Shown here: in pieces, positions 50,364 to 60,200 of the stretch
Layout: each line of letters opens with the position of its first letter
How positions within the stretch are numbered: the stretch's first letter is position 1
Assembly: GCF_004770265.1 (NCBI RefSeq)
Contig: NZ_RQGQ01000001.1
Location: 62,001-126,000, forward strand
Source: Leptospira congkakensis
GTDB taxonomy: Bacteria; Spirochaetota; Leptospiria; Leptospirales; Leptospiraceae
DNA: 64,000 nucleotides
Direction of reading: 5' to 3'
Translations under genes and position numbers: made by a program
The notes under the pieces: generated by a model
The model's database searches: none
What the model was told of the DNA's origin: nothing
What the model saw: only the letters and a program-made list of their open reading frames with translations

Positions 50364-50380
50364 AGAAGGCAACTCCATTG
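50364..50380 (+). promoter_or_regulatory. ribosome binding site deciding a TTG start
   Basis: AGAAGG (50364-50369) lies eight bases before TTG 50378. The protein from this TTG (MIFSDFEYFVFFLF) aligns with the usual N-terminus of AlgI-type proteins, whereas no ATG nearby does. Confidence 0.6.
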
Positions 50381-51841
50381 ATCTTTTCCGATTTTGAATA
50401 TTTTGTCTTCTTTCTCTTTGTTTTTTTTACGGTTTGGTACGTATTCCCGACTATTTTTTCCAACCAATCTCGAGAAACACGAATCTTACATATATTTCTA
50501 CTCATTAGTAGTTATTTCTTTTACATGTCTTGGGATTATCGTTTCGGTGCTCTCATTCTACTTTCCACTGCCATTGATTATTTTGTAGGTATCAAACTAA
50601 GCTCAGAAACTAGGGAAAAGGTTAGGTATTATCTTTTACTTTTTAGTTTGATTACAAACTTAGTTTTTATTTTAGGATTCTTTAAATACTATAACTTTCT
50701 TGTTACATCGGTGAATGCTGTCACCAACCCCTTGTTTGGTGCCGATACTTTGCCTGTTCTTAAAATTATTTTACCAGCAGGAATTTCTTTTTTTACCTTC
50801 CAATCTTTGTCTTATACAATCGATGTGTATCGCAAAGAAATCCCGGCTGAAAAAGATTTTGTTCGTTTTGCCTTATTTGTAAGTTTTTTCCCACAATTGG
50901 TAGCAGGGCCTATCGTAACAGCCCGAACCTTTATGCCACAATTGTACACTCCGAAAAAACTCGAAGATATTGAATTTCGTGTGGCGATTCGATTTTTTAT
51001 GTTGGGCTATTTTAAAAAGGCAGTTTTGTCTGATATGGTAGCTCCCACCATCGACACGATTTACGCTGATCCATCTGGTTTTCACGCCTATGCTTTGTTA
51101 ATTGGTGCTGCCCTAGGTGGAATCCAAGTGTATTTAGATTTTAGTGGGTATTCCGATATGGCCATTGGAAGTGCCATGTTGCTCGGTTATAAACTTCCCA
51201 CAAACTTCAACTTACCATTCCTCGCCACGTCTGTTTCTGGATTTTGGCGTCGTTGGCATATGACACTCAATTCTTGGTTACGTGATTATATTTATATTCC
51301 TATGGGTGGTAGTCGGGTAACTTCAGTAAGACGAAAGTTTAATCTTTGGTTCACAATGTTTGTGAGCGGGGTTTGGCACGGCGCACAGTGGACTTTTGTG
51401 TTTTGGGGATCCTTAAACGGATTTTTTTACGTTTTGGAAGAGATTTGGAAAGAATGGTTTCCGGACAAAAAGAACCAGACAGAAACCAAACATTGGTATG
51501 CGGCGGCTCCTCTTTGGCTCTTTCAGAATATTCTCAATAGCTCTATTTTCTTTTTGGGAGCGGTTTTTTTTCGTTCCCTCAATTGGGAAAATGCTTGGAT
51601 TCACATTCGGGGAATATTTACATTCCAAGCCGGACAAATTCGTCCCTATATGTGGAAAGACTTCCTTTGGATTCTATTTTTCCTCTATTTAGGCCATATC
51701 ATTGGGTATTTTATCTTTGAGAAGGGAAAAGGCAAACAAATCCCTGCCAGTTTGGAATTTGCCCTATACCCCATTCTCTTTCTTGTCTTAAATTTAGCTA
51801 CACCGGAAAATTCTGTTCCGTTCATTTACTTTCAGTTCTAA
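50378..51841 (+). CDS. MBOAT family O-acyltransferase (AlgI-like)
   Basis: The protein has 487 residues with ten or more membrane helices. Family marks: the N-terminal FSDFEYFVFFLFVFFTVWYV, PAGISFFTFQSLSYTIDVYR, FFPQLVAGPIVTA, and the active-site region WRRWHMTLNSWLRDYIYIPM-GGS followed by VSGVWHGAQWTFVFWG, with the catalytic His in VWHG. Such proteins transfer acyl groups across the membrane to polysaccharides. No partner AlgJ/AlgX gene is adjacent, so the acceptor is unknown. The start codon is TTG (see the ribosome binding site). It heads a run of co-directional genes to clpS. Confidence 0.93.
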   Translation: MIFSDFEYFVFFLFVFFTVWYVFPTIFSNQSRETRILHIFLLISSYFFYMSWDYRFGALILLSTAIDYFVGIKLSSETREKVRYYLLLFSLITNLVFILGFFKYYNFLVTSVNAVTNPLFGADTLPVLKIILPAGISFFTFQSLSYTIDVYRKEIPAEKDFVRFALFVSFFPQLVAGPIVTARTFMPQLYTPKKLEDIEFRVAIRFFMLGYFKKAVLSDMVAPTIDTIYADPSGFHAYALLIGAALGGIQVYLDFSGYSDMAIGSAMLLGYKLPTNFNLPFLATSVSGFWRRWHMTLNSWLRDYIYIPMGGSRVTSVRRKFNLWFTMFVSGVWHGAQWTFVFWGSLNGFFYVLEEIWKEWFPDKKNQTETKHWYAAAPLWLFQNILNSSIFFLGAVFFRSLNWENAWIHIRGIFTFQAGQIRPYMWKDFLWILFFLYLGHIIGYFIFEKGKGKQIPASLEFALYPILFLVLNLATPENSVPFIYFQF

Positions 51842-51888
51842 TTTGCTTTTTTCGTTTCCAATAATGTGAATCCTTGTAGCTTGTTGCT

Positions 51889-52236
51889 ATGGAAAGTGAG
51901 CGAAGGCTTCCACGAATATCCCCCGGTGACTTTTCTGGATTTGAAGTCCAATTGGATTTGGAAGGGATCACACTTTTTGGAAAGTTAGGGAATATTTCCG
52001 AAGAGGGCCTTTGTTTTTTGGGTGAGGACGATTTACTTGGTGACGAAATCGAATCCCAGGTTTTGGGCAGTATTGTTTGGGCAAAAGGCACCAAACGGAT
52101 GTTCTTTGAAGGAACAGTGATGTGGACCCAAACTTCCAAAATCAAAAATGTAATTTATTATATTGCTGGAATCCAATTTCAAGAAAGACTCAATCTAACT
52201 GATTCAATGCTCGCACGTAGTTTGGAGATCAAATGA
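51889..52236 (+). CDS. PilZ domain protein
   Basis: The protein has 115 residues and consists of a single PilZ-like beta-barrel. The start has ERRLPR (in place of RxxxR), followed by VQLDLEGITLFGKLGNISEE and GLCFLGEDDLL, near the (D/N)xSxxG second motif (NISEEG). These are the two cyclic-di-GMP-contacting parts of the family; the first motif is shortened, so binding is uncertain. It ends in YYIAGIQFQERLNLTDSMLA. Its stop overlaps the next gene's start by four bases (ATGA). Confidence 0.8.
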   Translation: MESERRLPRISPGDFSGFEVQLDLEGITLFGKLGNISEEGLCFLGEDDLLGDEIESQVLGSIVWAKGTKRMFFEGTVMWTQTSKIKNVIYYIAGIQFQERLNLTDSMLARSLEIK

Positions 52237-52925
52237 AAATACTACTTCTGGGTGGCACCGGTCTTATCGGTAAACAAGTGTTACTATCTCTTGTTTTTTA
52301 TCCCCAAATCAAAAAGGTGATTGTTTGGGCCAGAAACTCACAATCTGCTTCCAATCCCAACGTACCCATTGAAGTCATACAAGTAAAGTGGGAGGACTTT
52401 CAATCTGGAAAGGTTTCTATCCCCGATGGTTTGGATGCTGTGTTTTGTTGTCTTGGTACCACCATTAACAAAGCAGGAAGCCAAGAGAAATTTAAAGAAA
52501 TAGATTACGAATATCCTTTGCTTGCGGCAAAACAAGCCAAAACAAAAAAGGTTCCAGGTTTCTATATCATCACTGCTATGGGATCTGATTCCAACTCTTC
52601 TATATTTTATAATCGAGTGAAAGGGGAAATTGAAACGGAACTTCGTAATTTACAATTCCCGTTTTTAGGAATTTTTAGACCTTCCCTTCTGATTGGTGAA
52701 AGGGAAGAAGTGCGAATGGGTGAAAAAGTAGGGGAGTTTCTTGGAAATCTAATTCCTTTTGGACTTCTAGGACTCAAAAAATTCAAACCAATCCCTGGTG
52801 AATATGTTGCCAAATCCATGATCTATTCTTTATTACACGACAAACCAGAAGCAGGAACAGCCCCGCAAGTGAAAGTTTATGAAAACGATGTCCTTTGGGA
52901 GATCGGTAAGGACCATTCTTTTTGA
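52233..52925 (+). CDS. NAD(P)-binding epimerase/oxidoreductase (HTATIP2-like)
   Basis: The protein has 230 residues, an atypical short-chain dehydrogenase. The nucleotide-binding loop is LLLGGTGLIGKQVLLSL; AVFCCLGTTINKAGS and FYIITAMGSDSNSSIFYNRV are close to the HTATIP2/YbjT group, with YNRVKG carrying the usual Tyr-x3-Lys. LQFPFLGIFRPSLLIGERE follows. Substrate unknown. It overlaps the PilZ gene (ATGA) and the acyltransferase gene (TTGA) and so is translated together with both. Confidence 0.85.
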   Translation: MKILLLGGTGLIGKQVLLSLVFYPQIKKVIVWARNSQSASNPNVPIEVIQVKWEDFQSGKVSIPDGLDAVFCCLGTTINKAGSQEKFKEIDYEYPLLAAKQAKTKKVPGFYIITAMGSDSNSSIFYNRVKGEIETELRNLQFPFLGIFRPSLLIGEREEVRMGEKVGEFLGNLIPFGLLGLKKFKPIPGEYVAKSMIYSLLHDKPEAGTAPQVKVYENDVLWEIGKDHSF

Positions 52926-53659
52926 TTCCAGATAACAAACAAAAACCCTATTCCAAAACCAAATACATCATCCTGAGTTGGGTGGTTCACTTCATCGTAA
53001 GAGTTTGGTATTTATTCATTCGAAACCAAAAGTTTATGATTCCCGAAGAAAGTGCCAAAGTCATTGAAACTGGTTCTGGATATATCATTGCTGTTTTTCA
53101 TGAAACAACTCTTTCTCTTTACCGACACGCCACAGAGTATTTGAAACGAAAGAAAAAAGCGGATATGGTCGCTCTTGTTTCTCAATCCAAAGATGGTGAA
53201 ATCATCCACCAAACCTTTGCTCGCTCTAACTTACGTTCAGTGCGAGGTTCTTCCACAAGAGGGGGAACGGGTGCCTTTCGCAATATCCTCAAAGAAATGA
53301 AACAAGGTGCGGTTCCTATCTTTACCGTAGATGGTCCAAAAGGGCCTAGGCGAGAAGTAAAACCAGGTGTCATTGTGACCGCTTCTCTTACAGGTTTTCC
53401 CATCCTATATTTGCATTCTTGTTATGACAGGGCTTATACTTTCAAAAGTTGGGACAGGCATTTTTTCCCTAAATTTGGGGCGCGTCTTTTCATCCAATAC
53501 GGGGAACCGTTTTTTGTTCCGAAAGGTCTTTCGGAGAGCCAAATGGATGAATATGCCAAAAAATTGGAAATTGCCATGGGGAAAAATGCAGAAAACCTGG
53601 AATCCTATGTGCGGGAACGTTTCCCTGACAATTCTATTGACGTACCGCCTAAACTCTAA
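52922..53659 (+). CDS. lysophospholipid acyltransferase family protein (DUF374)
   Basis: The protein has 245 residues. DUF374 marks are a membrane helix near the start (ILSWVVHFIVRVWYLFIR), IIAVFHETTLSLYRH with the His of the acyltransferase motif, MVALVSQSKDGEII, GSSTRGGTGAFRNIL, and VPIFTVDGPKGPRREVKPGV. It would transfer an acyl chain to a lysophospholipid or lipid A precursor at the inner membrane. The start is a TTG that overlaps the preceding stop (TTGA); no ATG of suitable position exists. It is the last gene before metK with 24 bp between. Confidence 0.85.
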   Translation: MIPDNKQKPYSKTKYIILSWVVHFIVRVWYLFIRNQKFMIPEESAKVIETGSGYIIAVFHETTLSLYRHATEYLKRKKKADMVALVSQSKDGEIIHQTFARSNLRSVRGSSTRGGTGAFRNILKEMKQGAVPIFTVDGPKGPRREVKPGVIVTASLTGFPILYLHSCYDRAYTFKSWDRHFFPKFGARLFIQYGEPFFVPKGLSESQMDEYAKKLEIAMGKNAENLESYVRERFPDNSIDVPPKL

Positions 53660-53683
53660 ATTTTAACCAAGTAAGGTAAAAAA

Positions 53684-54850
53684 ATGTCATCTCTCAAAAA
53701 CTATATCTTCACTTCCGAGTCCGTATCTGAAGGACACCCAGACAAAGTCTGTGACCAAATTTCCGATGCCATTCTCGATGCATATTTAGCCCAAGATCCG
53801 AAATCCCGTGTTGCTTGTGAAACTCTTGTAACAACAAACCTTGTTGTGATTGCCGGTGAGATCACCAGTAAAGGAAAAGTGGACACACAAGAAGTGGCCC
53901 GCGATGTGATTCGAAAAATTGGTTATAACGATATCAATATGTATTTCGATGCAGACTTTGCTGTGGTTTCTTCCCACGTTCACGCTCAGTCTCCAGACAT
54001 TGCCCAAGGGGTAAACGAAGGAGAAGGTCTTCATACTGAACAAGGTGCTGGTGACCAAGGTCTTATGTTTGGTTTTGCAATCGCGGAAACTCCAGAACTA
54101 ATGCCTGCTCCTCTTTACTACTCACACAAACTTTTGGAAAACCTATCTGACCTTCGTCATACAGGTAAAATCGATTGGTTACGTCCTGATGCAAAATCGC
54201 AAGTTACCATCCAATACGAAGATGGAAAACCAAAAAGAGTCGATACTGTTGTAATCTCTACGCAACACAAACCAGGTGTGACTCACAAACAAATCGAAGA
54301 AGCAGTCATCGAAGAATGTATCAAAAAAATCATTCCTAAAGAACTTCTTACAAACACTCGTTATTTTATTAACCCTACTGGTAAATTTGAAATTGGTGGG
54401 CCACACGGTGATACAGGTCTTACAGGACGTAAAATCATCGTAGATACTTACGGTGGAATGGGTCGTCACGGTGGTGGAGCGTTCTCTGGAAAAGATCCAT
54501 CTAAAGTGGACCGTTCAGCAGCATATATCGGCCGTTATATTGCGAAAAACGTAGTGGCTGCTGGTCTTGCTCATAAATGCGAAGTACAACTTGCATACGC
54601 AATTGGTGTTGCGGAACCAGTATCTGTTCTTGTTGATACTTTCGGAACAGGAACCATTTCTGATGAAGAAATTGCAAAACGAGTTTTGGCAAATTTCAAA
54701 CTCACTCCAAAAGGAATCGTAGATGGTCTTGATCTTCTTGGAAAGGGAAGAAAATACCAAGAAACAGCGGCTTATGGCCACTTTGGTAGAACAGGTAGCA
54801 CATTTACTTGGGAAAAAACTGATAAAGCGGAAGCTTTAAAAAAAGGATAA
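53684..54850 (+). CDS. metK: S-adenosylmethionine synthase
   Basis: The protein has 388 residues, the normal length. It makes S-adenosylmethionine from methionine and ATP. Signatures: [20 protein letters not shown] (His18, Asp20), [32 protein letters not shown], and [19 protein letters not shown]. All catalytic parts are present. TAAGGT is a good ribosome binding site. It is followed after three bases by the half-transketolase gene and then clpS. Confidence 0.97.
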   Translation: MSSLKNYIFTSESVSEGHPDKVCDQISDAILDAYLAQDPKSRVACETLVTTNLVVIAGEITSKGKVDTQEVARDVIRKIGYNDINMYFDADFAVVSSHVHAQSPDIAQGVNEGEGLHTEQGAGDQGLMFGFAIAETPELMPAPLYYSHKLLENLSDLRHTGKIDWLRPDAKSQVTIQYEDGKPKRVDTVVISTQHKPGVTHKQIEEAVIEECIKKIIPKELLTNTRYFINPTGKFEIGGPHGDTGLTGRKIIVDTYGGMGRHGGGAFSGKDPSKVDRSAAYIGRYIAKNVVAAGLAHKCEVQLAYAIGVAEPVSVLVDTFGTGTISDEEIAKRVLANFKLTPKGIVDGLDLLGKGRKYQETAAYGHFGRTGSTFTWEKTDKAEALKKG

Positions 54851-54853
54851 ATA

Positions 54854-55819
54854 ATGGGAGCACCTAGCCAATCCACCGCAGACAAAAAAGCAACGAGAGA
54901 TGCCTACGGCGAAGCCTTAGTTGAGTTAGGTGCATCTAGACAAGATGTCGTGGTTTTAGATGCGGATCTTTCTGGTTCCACTAAAACTGCGGATTTTAAG
55001 AAAAAATATCCTGAACGATTTTTTAACGTTGGTGTCGCTGAACAAAACTTAGTTGGTCACGCGGCAGGCCTTGCTCTTTCTGGGTTTGTGCCTTTTGCTT
55101 CTAGTTTTGCTATGTTTTTATCCGGCAGAGCTTGGGAAGTAGTTCGTAACAGTGTCGTTTACCCAAAGGTAAACGTAAAACTAGTTGCCTCTCATGGTGG
55201 AATCACTGTGGGTGAAGACGGTGCATCTCACCAATGTATCGAAGACTTCGCGATCATGCGAGTCATTCCAGAAATGACTGTGATTTGTCCTTCTGATTTT
55301 AACGAAACCAAACAAGTCATCCATGCTATCGCTGATTACCAAGGCCCAGTGTACGTAAGGGTTGGTCGTCCGGCAATTCCTGTCATTGAAAGAGAAAACT
55401 ACAAATTCCAAATTGGAAAAGCAGAAGTCATCTCTGATGGAAAAGACGTTTGTATCATTGCCAATGGTGTAATGGTAAACGAAGCCATGATTGCTGTGGG
55501 CCTACTCAAAGAAAAAGGAATCAATGCAAGCCTTCTCAATATGGCAACTATCAAACCTTTGGACAAAGATGCCATCATCGCCAAAGCAAAAGAATGTGGT
55601 GCTGTTGTGACTTGTGAAGAACACAATGTGATTGGTGGTCTTGGTTCTGCAGTTTCAGAACTTCTTTCGGAAGAGTATCCAGTTCCTGTCATTAAAGTGG
55701 GAATGAAAGATACATTCGGAAAATCAGGAACTTGGAGTGGTCTACTCGATTACTTCGGTCTCCGCGCAAAAGACGTAGTATCCCACGTAGAAATCGCAAT
55801 TTCCAAAAAGAAAAAATAG
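54854..55819 (+). CDS. transketolase C-terminal half
   Basis: The protein has 321 residues. It contains the pyrimidine-binding domain ([20 protein letters not shown], with the conserved Glu of [24 protein letters not shown]) and the transketolase C-terminal domain ([40 protein letters not shown]). The thiamine-diphosphate N-terminal half is not next to it, so it must pair with a separate subunit or form a two-gene transketolase, as in many bacteria. AAAGGA inside the end of metK serves as ribosome binding site; the gap is 3 bp. It would act in the pentose phosphate pathway. Confidence 0.9.
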   Translation: MGAPSQSTADKKATRDAYGEALVELGASRQDVVVLDADLSGSTKTADFKKKYPERFFNVGVAEQNLVGHAAGLALSGFVPFASSFAMFLSGRAWEVVRNSVVYPKVNVKLVASHGGITVGEDGASHQCIEDFAIMRVIPEMTVICPSDFNETKQVIHAIADYQGPVYVRVGRPAIPVIERENYKFQIGKAEVISDGKDVCIIANGVMVNEAMIAVGLLKEKGINASLLNMATIKPLDKDAIIAKAKECGAVVTCEEHNVIGGLGSAVSELLSEEYPVPVIKVGMKDTFGKSGTWSGLLDYFGLRAKDVVSHVEIAISKKKK

Positions 55820-55835
55820 GGTTTTGGTTTCGGTT

Positions 55836-56162
55836 ATGACCGGTGCCGGAGCTTCTCAACCATCCATCTTAGAAGAAACAGAAGTAAGGCCACGTCTTAG
55901 TGACGGGCCTTGGAAGGTTGTCCTTTGGGATGATGACTTTCATACTTACGAATACGTCATTGAGATGTTAATGGACGTATGCCAAATGCCTTGGGAAAAA
56001 GCCTTCCAACATGCTGTGGAAGTAGATACCAGAAAAAAAACCATCGTCTTTTCTGGAGAATTGGAACATGCAGAGTTTGTCCACGAACGGATCTTAAACT
56101 ATGGTCCAGATCCTAGAATGGGTTCTTCGAAAGGTTCCATGACTGCCACTCTAGAGCAGTAA
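55836..56162 (+). CDS. clpS: ATP-dependent Clp protease adaptor ClpS
   Basis: The protein has 108 residues from the ATG at 55836; the frame also opens at TTG 55824, 4 bp after the preceding gene, and that start cannot be excluded. The core is WKVVLWDDDFHTYEYVIEML, with the DD pair that binds the N-degron alpha-amino group, followed by MPWEKAFQHAVEVDTRKKTI and ELEHAEFVHERIL. It delivers N-end rule substrates to ClpA. It lies at the end of the co-directional run, with no clpA adjacent. Confidence 0.93.
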   Translation: MTGAGASQPSILEETEVRPRLSDGPWKVVLWDDDFHTYEYVIEMLMDVCQMPWEKAFQHAVEVDTRKKTIVFSGELEHAEFVHERILNYGPDPRMGSSKGSMTATLEQ

Positions 56163-56223
56163 ACTAATTACTTTTTTATTTTAAATACAATCTTCGAAGA
56201 AATGCAATCGCGAACGTCAGCGA

Positions 56224-57102
56224 TTACATCTTACGTTCTAATGCATAGTTCCTTTCTGGAACGAGTAAGGAAGAGACTGATTCATTGGTATCTACTTTGA
56301 TATTGGTAGTTGGATTGTAAGTATCCAACATATATTCTCCATCGACTATGAACTGGTAATGATATTCACCAGGTAATAATTTCTTTTCGAGAGTGAACAC
56401 TCCCTTTCTGTCTTTTTTTAAGAAGTCATGTTCTGGGTTCCAATCGTTAAAACTTCCCACCACTCGAACCACTTCTGCATTTGGAAGGTAAATTTGAAAT
56501 TTAACTGTTCGTAAGTCCCGTTCTTCATTTGCCGAATCTTCCAGAACCATGGTTTTTGTTTGGCGATCCGTATCTTTGTTATCTAAAATAAAACGAGAAT
56601 AGTAAGATCCAGATCCATCTTCCAACTTATCAAAGTTTTCTGGGTCATAAGTGAGAAGTCCATTCACTCGGAATTTGTATTCGTAAACAGGATCTTCTTC
56701 ATAAGTATCCGTGATTTGAGTAGGTTCGATTACCGTGTAATAAATTCCGTATTGGTTCCGTTTCATATCAGAACATTCCCAATTGTTAAAACTTCCACAG
56801 ATTTCTACGGCTTCCTCTCGGAGTCCATTATAAGTAAACAGAATCCCTCTGTGGATGAGTTTGCCAGAAGAAACATAAGACTCCACATCTAGATAACGAA
56901 TGTAACGTGGAGCGATATTTTTTTTGAGACTTTCCAATTGCCAGAGGTAATAAACTGTATCCTGGTTTTCTGTTTCATCGGACATCTCCAGTTCTTTTGA
57001 GGAAAAACTTCCAATCCAATCCATCCCGTCGTCGGCAAAGATTCCGATTCCTGTGAAAAAGAGTAAAAATAGGGCGATTCGGATGGATTTGAATTTCATC
57101 AT
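56224..57102 (-). CDS. exported protein with two CBM48/AMPK-type glycogen-binding modules
   Basis: The protein has 292 residues. The signal peptide is KSIRIALFLLFFTGIGIFAD. Two CBM48-like modules are visible: one at ~90-165 (AVEICGSFNNWECSDM, EYKFRVNGLLTYDPEN) and one at ~205-280 (VVRVVGSFNDWNPEHDF, GEYHYQFIVDGEYMLD). Each has the GSFNxW motif that binds alpha-glucans in relatives. Such modules occur on branching enzymes and AMPK; here there is no catalytic domain. Its role in the periplasm is unclear. It is divergent from the TPR gene with 155 bp between. Confidence 0.85.
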   Translation of the reverse strand: MMKFKSIRIALFLLFFTGIGIFADDGMDWIGSFSSKELEMSDETENQDTVYYLWQLESLKKNIAPRYIRYLDVESYVSSGKLIHRGILFTYNGLREEAVEICGSFNNWECSDMKRNQYGIYYTVIEPTQITDTYEEDPVYEYKFRVNGLLTYDPENFDKLEDGSGSYYSRFILDNKDTDRQTKTMVLEDSANEERDLRTVKFQIYLPNAEVVRVVGSFNDWNPEHDFLKKDRKGVFTLEKKLLPGEYHYQFIVDGEYMLDTYNPTTNIKVDTNESVSSLLVPERNYALERKM

Positions 57103-57257
57103 AGTCGTTGGTCGTGCAGGGTCCTTCTAGATAATTTTCGGCAGAAATGAAAAAAGAGAGTGAAAGGTTTTTTTACGAGCGAACCATCTGACATAATAAA
57201 AAAAATATTCTGTCATTTTAAGAACGGGCCGATAATTCATTAGGAATAGACCCTTAA

Positions 57258-60200
57258 ATGGCTGAGCCGATAGACAAATTGAGTCCGGAAGAAATCACAC
57301 AAATCGAGACGATGTTTTCGGCTCTCAATAAAAATCCGCTCTCATCGGAAGACTTAAATCCGATGGCGAAGGTTTTACGTGAGAAACTGGGATATACAAA
57401 TCCCATCGCGCCCCAAGAACCAGAAACCGATACAGAAGAAGATTCAGGTTCTGCTTTTGATGATTTTGATAATGAAGGGGCAGGCGATTCTGAAGGCGGA
57501 GATCCTTTTACCGGTCTAGATGAGGACGACGATTTTGGTCCCCCCAAACTCCCTAACCGAGAAGCCGAAGAAGACGACGGAATTGATTTAGATGAATTAC
57601 TTGGTGAGGACGGCCCTAAACCCACTCCGACACCAGCGGCCACCGATGATTTTGACTTTGATGCACCTACGGCTACAGACGATGCCGATCCATTTGCATC
57701 CGATGCTGGTGCTGCAGAAGAAGGGGATCCCTTCGCGGATATGGGTTCTACTCCTGCCGCTACCGAAAGTTTTGGTGATGATCCATTTGGAAATTTAGAT
57801 GCGATCGATGAAGCTCCCTTAGAAGACAAACCAGCTCCTGTTATTGGTGATGATCCTTTTGCCAATTTAGGTGGGGATGACACTCCTCCTACAACCGACG
57901 AAGATCTGTTCGCTGGCTTTGATACTGGATCAGAAGAATCTACTTCTTCCGCTGATGATTTTGATTTTGGCGGTGGAGCAGAGAGTCCTGCTTCCGGTGA
58001 CGATCCCTTTGCCGATATGGGTTCCACTCCCACAGCCACAGAAAGTTTCGGTGATGATCCTTTTGCAAATTTAGGTGGGGATGATTCTCCTTCTCCCGAT
58101 ACAGGTTCCGCCGATGATCCGTTTGGTGATATGTCATCTCCAAGTTCTGGTGGTGATACTTTTGGCGACGATCCTTTTGCGGATATGGGCTCCACTCCTG
58201 CCGCTACTGAAAATTTTGGTGATGATCCATTTGGAAATATGGACAGTCCGTCCACTCCTTCTCGTGACAACGAACCTGCTGACATGGGTGGTGGATTTGA
58301 TGATCCATTCGGTGACTTGGGTGTGGGAATGGAACCTCCAAGTCTGGATGATGACTTAGGTGCACCTTCTTTTGATGATTTAGCTCCATCGATTGATGAT
58401 ATGCCTGTCTCTACGATGGATGACTTTGGCTCTGATGGACCAGGGGGATTTGAGGAAGATCTCATGTCTCTTGGTAAGGAAGAAGAACCAGAAGAGTCAC
58501 TTGAGGCCAACCTAACGGATGAAGAATTAGCAGTCATCCAAGCAGAATTACTCCGTTATCCGCCAAAACTAAGGCGAACCATCATTGATACGATTGTGAA
58601 CCAAAGGATTCCGGTTCGCAATCAAAAAGAAATCATTGAACTCATTAAGGCCCAACAAAAACCAGAAGACATTGCCAATTATTTAAGTGGTCTTCTGGGA
58701 GAACGAGTCGAACTCAGTGACTCAACTGGAAAGTTTGCCGCTGATGGTGTTCCTATCATTGCAAGTCGGGATGCATATACCAAAGAAGGTGCTGCCCGCA
58801 AACGAGAGTTAGTTCGTAGAACCATTTTGTCTTCTGCTGCCGCAGTATTCCTTGTATTTGGAATTGTCACTCTTTGGAAATATGTAATTGTTCCATATCG
58901 TGCCAAAGCGCAATACGCACTGGGACTTGAAAAAATTGAAGAGTTCAGTTACGAAACGGATGCATTAGAAAAGAAAAAACTTCTGGCTGATGCAGAGAAT
59001 TATTTTATCAAAGGGGAAGAAATTTTCCCACATAACTTAGAGTTTTTGAATAAATACTGTATTGCTTATACCAAAGCAGGTCAGTATGAAAGAGCTTTTG
59101 AAAAATGTTTTGGGAAAGTGGAACCTGATTTCGGTTATGAACTAGAAGATAAGGAACATAAACGTGCTTGGGAAAACAGAAAAGAAGTACCAAATATTAG
59201 TTTTGCGAAAAAAACGGAATGGAATGATGCCGGCGTGGAAACAGCTGGAAGAAGGCCATTACCGGAACTTGCTTTTTACTTAACTTCACAAGATAAAGTT
59301 CCAAGAAAGGTTTTAAAAGCGGGCGCTTATATTGCCTCTCGCCTCAAATACAATGTCCACGATATTGATACTTACATTGCACTCGGAACCTTTCACTCTT
59401 TCCATAGAAAGGATTTTATCGAAGTTCCACCTGGTAGTAATCGTAAAAAATATAAAAATGACCATCTCGCCATTGAATACTTCAAACGAGTGTTTACTGA
59501 TGGGGGTGATCCCGATAATGTTGATGCCATTGCAGGGATTGCTAAGATTTTTTATAACAAACAAGAGTTTGGAACAGCTGTTAAATACTATAACGATATC
59601 ATTGAAAAGTATCCTAAAAATGCCATTGGGCATGGCGGAATTCTATCAACCTATATTGAGATGTGGAAACGAGATAAAAATCCACAGTATGTCCTCAACC
59701 ACCACAGACAGGTTCGTAATGCTCTTAATATAGAAGATGAATTATCTCTATTTGTATTAGCAAAACTGGCATCCTTCTATATTGATTTGGATTCCGAAGA
59801 AGTCAGAATCAAATACAATATCAACCCAGAAGACCAAGTCACTGGGATGGAAATTGATGATAATGTGGAATACCTCCTAAACATTGCTTATGGAAAAGAG
59901 GGTGGTTCCAAATTTGCGGAAGGATATTACCAAAGAGCAAGATTCTATTTCAAAAAAGAGGAAGCGGCACGCGCCCTCAAACAATTGGAGTTGGCATCCA
60001 CTTATGATATCCGTCATTACTTAGCAGTTTTGCTAATGGCTGAGTATTATATTCAAACGGAAAATTATGATGAAGCAGTGAAGTTACTGCGAGAAGCCGA
60101 TGATCGTTACCAAAACTATCGTGACCGCCTCGGAGAAAGAGATGAGGATGAAACCTTACTCGAAGGAAGCCCTGGTAGGATTTCGTTTAACTTAGGTAAA

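Noticed and set aside
56206..56225. AATCGC/GCGATT hairpin as terminator of clpS
   Set aside because: Six-base stem without a U-tract on either strand; too weak to list.
57254..58537. 427-codon open frame on the minus strand inside the TPR gene
   Set aside because: It is Ser/Pro-rich low-complexity translation antisense to the acidic DDPF repeats, with no ribosome binding site or domain. The plus-strand gene explains it.
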